A stretch of DNA of 5,228 nt from an uncultured Parafilimonas sp. (GCA_937892395.1 CALAGJ010000148.1:1-5228); one strand, 5' to 3'; shown: positions 1 through 5,228, counted from the first letter of the stretch. The notes: generated from the letters alone by a model not told the origin. Made by a program: numbers and translations.

Positions 1-812
1 ATTATGGGAATGAGATTGGTTCGTTTATGAATATTGCGCCGCATACTGAATTTAGGATCGAGTCCACCATTTCGGTAGTAACCAGGCCAAAGCCGCTGCC
101 GCAGGATAACCACCCTGTGCAGGAACAATGGAACCATTTACAGGAAATAAAATACATAGTACCATTTATAGATTTTTTAAAGCAAGAAAATTTTGACCGG
201 CTGGATGAAGTTAAAAAAATTGCAGATGATGGATTTTATAAAACGGTTACTGTATTTACTGCGGTTAAGCAACTTACCGAGTATGTGTACAAAAATTTTA
301 ATTATATAAAAGGTATTACCACGGTAGAAACCACACTGGATGAAATATGGAAACTAAAAGCTGGCGTATGCCAGGACTTTGCACATATTTTATTAGTAAT
401 GCTGCGGTTATTAAATATTCCGGCAAGGTATGTAAGCGGCTATGTTTGTCCGCACGACAGCAGCCTGCGTGGCGAAGGCGCTACTCATGCGTGGGTGGAA
501 GCTTATATTCCTTTTTACGGATGGCTGGGTGTTGACCCTACCAACAACTGTGTGGTAAATGATTTACATGTGCGCCTTGCAATTGGCAGAAGCTTTAGTG
601 ATTGCTCGCCTGTAAAAGGAACTTACAAAGGCACGGCTAAACAAATTCTGGAAGTGGGTGTTTCAGTATCTCACGAAGATGGGTCGGTTGCAAAAGAAGA
701 GGCATCAATACTGACACCAAAGCTGGTTAATGAAACACTGAATGCAGATGGCACAAAAGACGACAGCAACTCTTTTAGACGATATATGCAGATGGTGCAA
801 CAACAACAGTAG
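1..812 (+). CDS. Transglutaminase-like protein, 5'-truncated by the window edge
   Basis: This is a transglutaminase-like (COG1305-type) cysteine protease fold protein, probably a cytoplasmic peptidase or amidase; its substrate is unknown. The frame is open to the left edge. The ATG at 27 is not the start, because the eight codons before it read YGNEIGSF, and with the following PHTE they match the end of the bacterial transglutaminase N-terminal domain (family style YFGN...F...PH). Roughly 50 residues are missing, judging from family memory. The catalytic triad is visible: Cys in GVCQDFAH (codon 369-371), His in THAWVEAY (486-488) and Asp in GVDPTN (534-536). The subfamily signature HVRLAIGRSFSD and the closing strand KQILEVGVSV follow. 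The last ~50 residues are a polar, low-complexity tail ending in QQQQ. This subfamily is commonly encoded with circularly permuted ATP-grasp and alpha-E proteins, which is known from the family and not visible here. It is convergent with the next gene. Confidence 0.9.
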   Translation, partial: YGNEIGSFMNIAPHTEFRIESTISVVTRPKPLPQDNHPVQEQWNHLQEIKYIVPFIDFLKQENFDRLDEVKKIADDGFYKTVTVFTAVKQLTEYVYKNFNYIKGITTVETTLDEIWKLKAGVCQDFAHILLVMLRLLNIPARYVSGYVCPHDSSLRGEGATHAWVEAYIPFYGWLGVDPTNNCVVNDLHVRLAIGRSFSDCSPVKGTYKGTAKQILEVGVSVSHEDGSVAKEEASILTPKLVNETLNADGTKDDSNSFRRYMQMVQQQQ

Positions 813-833
813 TTTTTAAATGTGTTTAAAAAC
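812..833. terminator. Possible bidirectional terminator hairpin between convergent genes
   Basis: A perfect 9-bp inverted repeat, GTTTTTAAA at 812-820 and TTTAAAAAC at 825-833, has a 4-base TGTG loop. It overlaps the last base of the transglutaminase stop codon and contains the stop codon of the convergent DUF2007 gene (826-828). Its position suits a shared terminator. The stem is almost all A-T and no separate T-tract follows, so its strength is doubtful. Confidence 0.35.
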
Positions 834-1233
834 TAAGCGGCAATTCATTCATAATACTTTTGCAATGCTGGCAGCGGTATTTTTTGCTATAGGTTTCTGT
901 TTGCCCGTAAGCAATCTGGTTTTTAAGTTTTCCCAAAAATGTTTCGGGTTTATTTATTTTTTCTTCTGCGGTTAATCCTGTTTTTTTGCAATACGGACAA
1001 TCAATATCATTAAGATAAGCTACTTCGGCCCCCTTCATTAATTCAACAGCTAATTCAAATTGCGATTCTTCTACTTCCAGTTTTATGCCGCCAATTGCAT
1101 TACTTATTAATGGATCTACAGTAACTGTATTTTCATCTCTTAAAAAACATTCAATTCCGGCATCCTGTAATTTTGTATAAGTAATATTTGCAAAAAAATA
1201 ATTATCGAATCTTTGAAGTACAATCAATTTCAT
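826..1233 (-). CDS. DUF2007-type protein with C-terminal zinc ribbon
   Basis: This 135-residue protein is probably cytoplasmic and its function is unknown. Residues 1-70 resemble the DUF2007 fold, a small ACT-like alpha/beta domain described as putatively signal-transducing. The recognisable parts are FANITYTKLQDAGIECFLRD (positions 14-33), then a D-P-L...GG-I-K-L-E-V strand and the ELAVELM helix. The C-terminal half carries two CxxC knuckles, CPYC (79-82) and CQHC (121-124), separated by 38 residues; together they probably bind one zinc ion as a zinc ribbon. There is no signal peptide or membrane segment. The ATG at 1231-1233 lies 11 nt after the stop codon of the SPFH gene, so the two are almost certainly co-transcribed. 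No Shine-Dalgarno sequence precedes it, as is usual in Bacteroidota. The DUF2007 call rests on motif memory, while the zinc knuckles are directly visible. Confidence 0.8.
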   Translation of the reverse strand: MKLIVLQRFDNYFFANITYTKLQDAGIECFLRDENTVTVDPLISNAIGGIKLEVEESQFELAVELMKGAEVAYLNDIDCPYCKKTGLTAEEKINKPETFLGKLKNQIAYGQTETYSKKYRCQHCKSIMNELPLSF

Positions 1234-1244
1234 CTTGGTAATAT

Positions 1245-2150
1245 TTATTGTTTACCGTCAATTATTATCGGTGCGTTTCCTTTGCCCATCACAATTACTT
1301 TTGCATTTTGGCTAAGTGCCAGTTCTTTCATGGCTTTAATCTGTTCGTATTGCAGTTGCTGGTCGGTAAGGCCGGTATTGATAATGCGCTGGTAATCGGC
1401 AATACCCTGTGCCTCTACTCTTTTACGCTCTGCCTCTTGTTTTTCTTTTTGCAATACAAACTCCATTTTACGGGCATCCTGTTCTGCATTTATTTTAGAT
1501 TCGATAGATGCTTTTACAGAATTAGGTAAAGTAATATTTCTTACTAATAATTGTTCCAGCATAAGCCCACGTTTTTTAAAATCCTCTTCTATACTTTTAT
1601 AAATGCGTTGCTGAAATTCATCTCTTTTATTACCAAACAAATCTACCGCCTGGTAATACACGGCGTTATCACGTATTTTAGTTCTTGTAAGCGGCCGCAC
1701 AATTTTATCTTCATAATCATCCCCGGTTTCTTTCAGCAATTTGGGTGCTTCTGTAGCAACAATTCTGTATAAAACGGTAAGGTCAATGGTTACCTCCAGC
1801 CCATCACTGGTTAAAACCCTTATTGCATCGTCGCCCGATTTATGGCCTTCGTCATTAACGCCACTCATGGTATAGTTCTGTGTTTTTACATCTAACTTTT
1901 TTACTTCCAGCAGGGGATTAATAAAGTGCAGGCCACTACCCATAATATCGTTTTGTATACTGCCAAACAAAACTTTTACACCCACCTGCCCGGCATCAAT
2001 TTGTTTTATGCAGGCTGTGGTAATACCTAAAATTATCAGCAGTAAAGCAACAAGTCTGCCTATCCCTTTAAATTTTGCCAATGCAGCATTATTTTTTACA
2101 AGTATGCCTGCGGCAATAAAAACTATTACTCCCAGAATTATTAAAAACAT
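1245..2150 (-). CDS. SPFH/Band 7 (prohibitin-like) membrane protein
   Basis: This 301-residue SPFH-domain protein is expected to form large oligomeric membrane assemblies, as prohibitins, stomatins and HflK/C do, often linked to membrane microdomains or control of membrane proteases. Two hydrophobic segments lie at residues 2-18 and 33-48, separated by a short basic, polar stretch. The SPFH core then runs from about 50 to 215. It opens with IDAGQVGVKVLFG and includes the LHFINPLLEVKKLDVKTQ strand region, GLEVTIDLTVLYRI, the long helix with RTKIRDNAVYY, and the closing LLVRNITLPNSVKASIESKI. Residues 216-250 are a charged coiled-coil (EQDARKMEFVLQKEKQEAER), and the C-terminus carries the strand AKVIVMGKGNAPIII. 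These fit a complete prohibitin-type protein. The start is the ATG at 2148-2150; no other Met precedes the membrane segments. The DUF2007 gene follows 11 nt downstream, and a strong terminator upstream separates it from dnaN. Confidence 0.92.
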   Translation of the reverse strand: MFLIILGVIVFIAAGILVKNNAALAKFKGIGRLVALLLIILGITTACIKQIDAGQVGVKVLFGSIQNDIMGSGLHFINPLLEVKKLDVKTQNYTMSGVNDEGHKSGDDAIRVLTSDGLEVTIDLTVLYRIVATEAPKLLKETGDDYEDKIVRPLTRTKIRDNAVYYQAVDLFGNKRDEFQQRIYKSIEEDFKKRGLMLEQLLVRNITLPNSVKASIESKINAEQDARKMEFVLQKEKQEAERKRVEAQGIADYQRIINTGLTDQQLQYEQIKAMKELALSQNAKVIVMGKGNAPIIIDGKQ

Positions 2151-2190
2151 GTTTTAAAATTTTATAACTGCAAGTTCATTAAAACAAACA

Positions 2191-2198
2191 GAAAGATA
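2191..2198 (-). promoter_or_regulatory. Weak candidate -7 element for the SPFH-DUF2007 unit
   Basis: On the minus strand this octamer reads TATCTTTC, matching 7 of 8 positions of the Bacteroidota TAnnTTTG element. It lies 40 nt before the SPFH start codon and downstream of the dnaN terminator, where a separate promoter is needed. I see no clear TTG element about 20 bases upstream, so the call is tentative. Confidence 0.22.
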
Positions 2199-2216
2199 CA
2201 GAGTGGTTATACACAT

Positions 2217-2246
2217 AAAAAAACCGAAGCTCTAAACTCCGGTTTC
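2217..2246 (-). terminator. Intrinsic terminator downstream of dnaN
   Basis: Read on the minus strand, a 9-bp stem (AAACCGGAG with CTTCGGTTT, one G-T wobble) encloses the loop TTTAGAG and runs directly into seven Ts. On the + strand the arms are 2221-2229 and 2237-2245, with the A-tract at 2217-2223. It lies about 50 nt past the dnaN stop codon and before the SPFH gene. This ends the dnaN transcript and makes the SPFH pair a separate transcription unit. Confidence 0.85.
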
Positions 2247-2260
2247 AAAATTATCATAAT

Positions 2261-2297
2261 CTCCGTCAGTTCCCCCTTCAGGGGGCGGAGGGGGTTT
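2261..2297. repeat. GC-rich palindromic (REP-like) element next to the dnaN stop
   Basis: The + strand holds CTCCG (2261-2265), CCCCC (2272-2276), loop TTCA, GGGGG (2281-2285), CGGAG (2286-2290), then GGGG and a T-run. CCCCC pairs with GGGGG and CTCCG with CGGAG, giving a 10-bp stem with a one-sided TCAGTT bulge. A second G-run at 2290-2294 offers an alternative partner. It stands out from its AT-rich surroundings and touches the dnaN stop codon at 2298-2300. It lies in the dnaN 3' untranslated region, upstream of the terminator. From memory it resembles C5/G5 palindromes dispersed between genes in Bacteroidota genomes, but only one copy is present here. Confidence 0.55.
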
Positions 2298-3413
2298 TTA
2301 ATTATTCAGCATCAAAGGCATTACCAGCATCAGCAATTCTTCATCATCTCCCATTTCGGTTGGTTTAATTATACCTGCTTTTGTTGGTGTGCTCAGCTCC
2401 ATATTTATTTCGCTGGTATCGGCACCGTTCAGCATTTCAATTAAAAATTTTGCATTAAAGGCAATTTGCAGATCTTCTCCATCATATTGGCAAGCCATGC
2501 GTTCGTTGCCTTCAAAACTAAAGTCAACATCCTGTGCAGCCAGTTGCAGTTCGCTGCCACTAATGCTTAATGCAACCTGGTTGGTACTTTTATTACTAAA
2601 CACACTCACACGGCGCAATGCATTTTGAAAATCGCTTTTCTTTACGGTTAGTAAATAAGGATTATCTATCGGTATCACAACCCTATAATCAGGAAAACGT
2701 GCATCTATTAATCGACAGCTTAATTGTATATCATCTTGAATAACAAAAAAGTGATTTTTGTTATAGGAAATTTTCACCACTGATTCATCATTTTTCAGAC
2801 CACTCTTTAATAAAGTAAGTGGTTTGCGAGGTACTATAAAACTATCCTCCTTTGGGCATGTTATATCATTTCTGGTAAAACAAATTAAGCGATGGGCGTC
2901 TGTAGCTACCATGCGTAGTGCTTTTTTGGAGAGTTCAAAATATACACCAGTCATTGCAGGTCGCAATTCATCTGTGCTTACAGCAAATAAAGTTTTATTG
3001 ATGCCACTCACAAATACAGTACCTGGTACAGAAAAAGTACTGGCATTATCAGGCTCCGGCGCTTTTGGAAAATTGTCCGGATTTTCCCCCATCATCTTAT
3101 ACTTACCACTATCACTTGTTATTTCTAAACCAAAGTTTTCGTCAACAGAAAAGGTAAGTGGCTGGTCCGGAATGTTTTTTAATGAATCCATCAATAACCT
3201 TGCAGGAATACAAACTCTTGCATCGGTTTCACATTCTACATCGATAGTTACCCGCATTACTGTTTCCAAATCAGTAGCTAGTACATGAAGTTTTTTGCCC
3301 TCCGTTTCAAACAAAAAATCTTCTAATATTGGTAGTACGGTATTAGCTGCTATTACACCGTTAATATGTTGCAGATGCTTTAGTAGTGAGGATGCAGATA
3401 CAATAAACTTCAT
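2298..3413 (-). CDS. dnaN: DNA polymerase III beta subunit (sliding clamp)
   Basis: The beta clamp is a ring-shaped dimer that encircles DNA and tethers DNA polymerase III, and it also docks repair and ligation factors. At 371 residues this is the usual full length. It should form three similar domains at about 1-120, 121-245 and 246-371. Recognisable motifs are ANTVLPILEDFLFE (23-36) and NPDNFPKAP (111-119) in domain 1, then RPAMTGVYFEL and VATDAHRL (169-176) in domain 2. DARFPDYRVVIP (237-248) lies at the domain 2-3 border, and domain 3 has FNAKFLIEMLNG (319-330). The C-terminal VMPLMLNN corresponds to the M-P-M-R-L end that contributes to the peptide-binding cleft. The ATG start gives MKFIVSASSLL, the standard clamp N-terminus. 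It is a single-gene unit, with a promoter candidate 31 nt upstream and a terminator about 50 nt downstream. dnaA, recF and gyrB are not adjacent, so it does not sit in the classic origin cluster. Confidence 0.98.
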   Translation of the reverse strand: MKFIVSASSLLKHLQHINGVIAANTVLPILEDFLFETEGKKLHVLATDLETVMRVTIDVECETDARVCIPARLLMDSLKNIPDQPLTFSVDENFGLEITSDSGKYKMMGENPDNFPKAPEPDNASTFSVPGTVFVSGINKTLFAVSTDELRPAMTGVYFELSKKALRMVATDAHRLICFTRNDITCPKEDSFIVPRKPLTLLKSGLKNDESVVKISYNKNHFFVIQDDIQLSCRLIDARFPDYRVVIPIDNPYLLTVKKSDFQNALRRVSVFSNKSTNQVALSISGSELQLAAQDVDFSFEGNERMACQYDGEDLQIAFNAKFLIEMLNGADTSEINMELSTPTKAGIIKPTEMGDDEELLMLVMPLMLNN

Positions 3414-3444
3414 ATAAATGGGCTTCTATCTTTTTAATATGTGG

Positions 3445-3452
3445 CAAACCTA
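3445..3452 (-). promoter_or_regulatory. Bacteroidota-type -7 promoter element for dnaN
   Basis: On the minus strand the octamer is TAGGTTTG, a perfect match to the TAnnTTTG element used by the Bacteroidota primary sigma factor. It ends 31 nt before the dnaN ATG, leaving a short leader. A TTG -33 element is not evident at the expected spacing. Just upstream is a small inverted repeat, AATGG and CCATT (3452-3456 and 3463-3467), of uncertain meaning. Confidence 0.5.
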
Positions 3453-3494
3453 ATGGAAAAACCCATTGAGTGCACGCATGATTTTTCTATTCGT

Positions 3495-3524
3495 AAAAAG
3501 TCTCTAAGAAATGTGTATTTCTTA
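3495..3524 (-). terminator. Candidate terminator after the response regulator gene
   Basis: A perfect 8-bp inverted repeat, TAAGAAAT at 3505-3512 and ATTTCTTA at 3517-3524, has a GTGT loop on the + strand. It begins two bases after the response regulator stop codon on the minus strand. A run of five Ts follows the hairpin after GAGAC (3495-3499 as As on +). Position and symmetry fit a terminator. The AT-rich stem and the 5-base gap before the T-run make it weaker than the dnaN terminator. Confidence 0.45.
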
Positions 3525-3526
3525 TA

Positions 3527-3934
3527 CTAAGCTACATTCAATGTAGATAGGATTTCGGTAAACTTCTCCCGTAAAATGGGTTTAATTATGTAATCTGTTA
3601 CTTCCTGAAATTGCTTGCTATGTATGATATCGGCTTCGTCCACTGATGAACTGACAATAAAAACTGGTGCTTTCAAATCATTCGAAGTTCTGAGAAAACT
3701 ATATTTTTCAAGAAAATCCCAACCATTCATTACAGGCATATTTACATCCAAAAAAATGACATCCGGCATGGCGCCATCAGTTAGGTTTTTTTCCAATAAT
3801 TTAATTGCTTCCTCGCCATTGGAACACACCCATATTTTGTCTGTAAAACCAGTAGCTTCTAAAGTCTTTCTTGCAGTAAACTGATAAATACTATCATCAT
3901 CAACCAATAAAACAGAGTACCTGTTTTGAGTCAT
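3527..3934 (-). CDS. Single-domain response regulator (receiver domain only)
   Basis: This is a CheY-like receiver protein that should take phosphate from a histidine kinase or phosphotransfer protein and pass the signal by protein contact, since no output domain is present. From the ATG at 3932-3934 it is 135 residues. The acidic pocket is DDD (12-14), the phosphoacceptor is Asp63 in VIFLDVNMPVMNGW (59-72; codon 3746-3748), the switch Ser lies in FIVSSSVDE (92-100), and the conserved Lys is K118 in YIIKP. A longer reading from a TTG at 3995-3997 would add 21 hydrophobic residues from AT-rich intergenic DNA. I reject it because the family starts just before the VLLVDDD strand. The 91-nt gap to selD and the hairpin behind it suggest it is transcribed alone or after selD. 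No kinase is visible, so its partner is unknown. This style of orphan receiver (RKTLEATG near the N-terminus, many Ser/Thr in the switch strand) is common in Bacteroidota. Confidence 0.93.
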   Translation of the reverse strand: MTQNRYSVLLVDDDSIYQFTARKTLEATGFTDKIWVCSNGEEAIKLLEKNLTDGAMPDVIFLDVNMPVMNGWDFLEKYSFLRTSNDLKAPVFIVSSSVDEADIIHSKQFQEVTDYIIKPILREKFTEILSTLNVA

Positions 3935-4025
3935 AGAAATTCGATTTATTACAAAAAAACAAATGTTTGAACGTAACAACAAAAAAATAATCAACAATTA
4001 AACAAATTATGTGAATATATGGATA

Positions 4026-4946
4026 TCAATCGATTACGATGATAGATTTTTCCTTCCTTTTTTCTAAATATCCAATCGGCTCTGTGTGCATATTGTAGGT
4101 AGTAAGCAAATCAATAATTTCAGATGAATCGTTGGCTTTAACACAAATTAATAATCCACCGCTTGTTTGTGGATCTGCTAAAATAGGTATGGCGATTGAT
4201 TCATCTATTCCTGCTTCTAATTGCACATCTTTTCCATAGCCAGCCCAATTTCTGTTTGTGCCACCGGGCACAGCCTGCTGCATAATATACTCGTTCAAGT
4301 TTTCACAAATTAAGGGTATGCTTGACAATGCAATGGTAGCACTCAAGTTGCTGCCATCACATATTTCCTTAAGATGGCCCAATAGTCCAAAACCCGTTAC
4401 GTCGGTCATGGCAGATACAGAATTGAATCTACTTAACTGAAGTCCAATACTGTTGAGTTGCATCATTTGCTCCGCAGCAAGGCCAATATGATCATTTTGC
4501 AAAATGCCTTTCTTTTCCGCAGTAGTCAGAATACCAACTCCAATTCTTTTTGTTAGGAATAATAAATCCCCTTCTTGTGCAGTATTGTTTTGCTTCAAAT
4601 GTTCATGAGCCACCAATCCATTAACTGCCAGTCCAAAAATGGGTTCTGGTGCGTCAATACTATGGCCTCCGGCCAAAGAAATGCCAGCCTGCTTACAAAT
4701 ATGCCTGCTGCCTTCAAGCACTTGCTGCGCAATGTCAGGAGAAAGTTTATCAAGCGGCCAGCCCAATATGGCAATTGCTAAAATTGGCCTCCCTCCCATT
4801 GCATACACATCACTTATTGCATTAGCAGAAGCTATGCATCCAAACTGAAATGGATCATCTACAATCGGCATAAAAAAATCTGTAGTGCTAATCAATGCAG
4901 TACCATTGCCAATATCGTATACAGCCGCGTCATCCTTGCTGTGATT
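4026..4946 (-). CDS. selD: Selenophosphate synthetase (selenide, water dikinase), N-terminus missing
   Basis: SelD makes selenophosphate from selenide and ATP, releasing AMP and phosphate; the product feeds selenocysteine synthesis (SelA) and tRNA 2-selenouridine formation (MnmH). About 306 residues of a ~345-residue protein are present. Numbered from the first homologous residue (Asn, codon 4944-4946), the motifs are KDDAAVYDIGNG (4-15), ISTTDFFMPIVDDP (19-32) and NAISDVYAMGG (42-52). After these come LAGGHSIDAPEPIFGLAV (91-108), TDVTGFGLLGH (181-191), AVPGGTNRN (225-233) and DPQTSGGLL (258-266). These include the acidic metal/ATP-binding residues. Homology ends at NHSKDDAAVY. Immediately upstream, in frame, is TGA (4950-4952), and the expected ~45 N-terminal residues, including the catalytic Cys(Sec)-x-x-Lys segment, are absent in every frame. 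A TTG at 4893-4895 is not a genuine start because homology runs past it. The break coincides with a sharp base-composition change, so it is probably an assembly or rearrangement junction. Confidence 0.93.
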   Translation of the reverse strand, partial: NHSKDDAAVYDIGNGTALISTTDFFMPIVDDPFQFGCIASANAISDVYAMGGRPILAIAILGWPLDKLSPDIAQQVLEGSRHICKQAGISLAGGHSIDAPEPIFGLAVNGLVAHEHLKQNNTAQEGDLLFLTKRIGVGILTTAEKKGILQNDHIGLAAEQMMQLNSIGLQLSRFNSVSAMTDVTGFGLLGHLKEICDGSNLSATIALSSIPLICENLNEYIMQQAVPGGTNRNWAGYGKDVQLEAGIDESIAIPILADPQTSGGLLICVKANDSSEIIDLLTTYNMHTEPIGYLEKRKEKSIIVID

Positions 4947-4952
4947 GCTTCA
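4938..4952. other. Junction between selD and foreign-looking GC-rich DNA
   Basis: SelD homology on the minus strand is convincing through the Asn codon at 4944-4946. The next codons upstream (Ser, then TGA) do not fit the family, which has a Gly before this Asn. From about 4950 onward GC rises to about 59% (165 of 278 bases from 4951, by hand count). The exact breakpoint cannot be fixed to better than a few bases. No direct or inverted repeats, insertion-sequence ends or tRNA fragment are visible, which favours an assembly chimera over transposition. Confidence 0.7.
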
Positions 4953-5228
4953 GCTACAGCCGTCTATTTGACAAAAAGCAATAGCCAAACAGCTCCCTCG
5001 ACCGCCCCCATTGCCGATCACCCGCCCCCCGCCCCGGCACAATTATCGACCCCATCGCAGACAAAAGCCCCGGCATCAGATTTGGAACCGATGGAGCGGG
5101 CAGTTCAGTCCAGTCCCCCCGCGCCCAATCTCCCGAAGATACCTTCGGCCGAGGCCGTGCCCCCAAGAAACAATCCGATCTTGCCCCCCTCAAACTCAAT
5201 ACCACCCGGGAAGTCACCTCAGAAGCAA
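4950..5228 (+). CDS. Fragment of a proline-rich, probably membrane-anchored protein (both ends missing)
   Basis: One + strand frame stays open for 93 codons from the junction to the window end, with no start or stop of its own. It begins with a short hydrophobic run, IASATAVYL counted with the bases across the junction, then a polar Ser/Thr/Gln stretch. A long Pro/Ala/Ser-rich region follows, with 22 of 93 residues proline, including HPPPAPAQ and LPPSNSIPPGK. This pattern fits a single-pass anchor followed by an extended periplasmic or extracytoplasmic linker, as in TonB-like or cell-envelope proteins. I recognise no domain and give no function. The opposite strand is also open over most of the segment (5217-4954) but reads Arg/Gly-rich, which I take as the shadow. 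Codon and base use differ strongly from every other gene here, so the source is probably another organism. Confidence 0.4.

Noticed and set aside
2250..2260. ATTATCATAAT palindrome between the dnaN terminator and the GC-rich element
   Set aside because: Five-base A/T arms are expected by chance in this AT-rich stretch, and nothing ties it to a function.
2824..3288. Plus-strand open frame of 154 codons inside dnaN
   Set aside because: It lies fully antisense to a conserved, complete clamp gene and shows no recognisable protein features.
3935..3997. N-terminal hydrophobic extension of the response regulator from a TTG, possibly a membrane anchor
   Set aside because: It is translated from AT-rich intergenic DNA, starts at TTG, and the ATG at 3934 gives the standard receiver N-terminus.
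4893..4895. TTG as the selD start codon
   Set aside because: The in-frame codons upstream (KDDAAVYDIGNGTA) are clearly conserved SelD sequence, so the gene continues past this point.
4950..4952. In-frame TGA upstream of the selD reading, considered as a selenocysteine codon
   Set aside because: Some SelD proteins have Sec in the active site, but that residue lies about 33 residues before DDAAVY in a G-C-G-[CU]-K-I context. Here the TGA is only five codons before DDAAVY in unrelated sequence (GCS-TGA-SNHS) beyond the composition break.
4954..5217. Minus-strand open frame of 87 codons in the GC-rich end
   Set aside because: It is Arg/Gly-rich and looks like the complement of the proline/alanine-rich + frame. 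No motif is recognisable.
1..5228. Search for CRISPR arrays, tRNA or rRNA genes, insertion sequences, defence or toxin-antitoxin genes
   Set aside because: I found no regularly spaced repeats, no tRNA-like cloverleaf, no transposase motifs and no defence-type proteins. Apart from the right end, the window is ordinary chromosomal content.

Overview
The window looks like a fragment of a Bacteroidota chromosome, perhaps Chitinophagaceae-like; the family-level guess is weak. The support is a low GC content (38% in one 60-base line counted by hand), start codons with no Shine-Dalgarno sequence, a perfect TAnnTTTG promoter element before dnaN, and protein families and residue styles typical of that phylum. 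The last ~280 bases are different: about 59% GC by hand count, strongly C-rich on the + strand, and open in one frame for a proline-rich protein. They appear to be joined inside the selD gene.

Layout: (1) 1-812 on +, a transglutaminase-like cysteine protease fold protein whose N-terminus lies outside the window. (2) 826-2150 on -, a tight two-gene unit: a two-pass SPFH/prohibitin-like membrane protein followed after 11 nt by a DUF2007-type protein with a C-terminal zinc ribbon. (3) 2151-2297, a non-coding stretch with a convincing intrinsic terminator for dnaN and a GC-rich palindromic element abutting the dnaN stop codon. (4) 2298-3413 on -, a complete dnaN (sliding clamp) with its own promoter. 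(5) 3527-3934 on -, a stand-alone receiver-domain response regulator followed by an inverted repeat that may be its terminator. (6) 4026 to about 4946 on -, selD (selenophosphate synthetase) lacking its N-terminus, including the catalytic Cys/Lys segment. (7) About 4950-5228, the foreign-looking GC-rich segment.

The genes do not form one pathway. dnaN is replication housekeeping, selD indicates selenium use (selenocysteine and/or selenouridine) in the host, and the SPFH-DUF2007 pair is probably a membrane-associated unit of unknown task. The transglutaminase belongs to the subfamily usually found beside circularly permuted ATP-grasp and alpha-E proteins, which would lie off the left edge. I see no CRISPR array, tRNA, rRNA, insertion sequence or defence system. 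The most notable points are the abrupt selD junction (most simply an assembly chimera), the SPFH-DUF2007 pair, and the palindromic element after dnaN.
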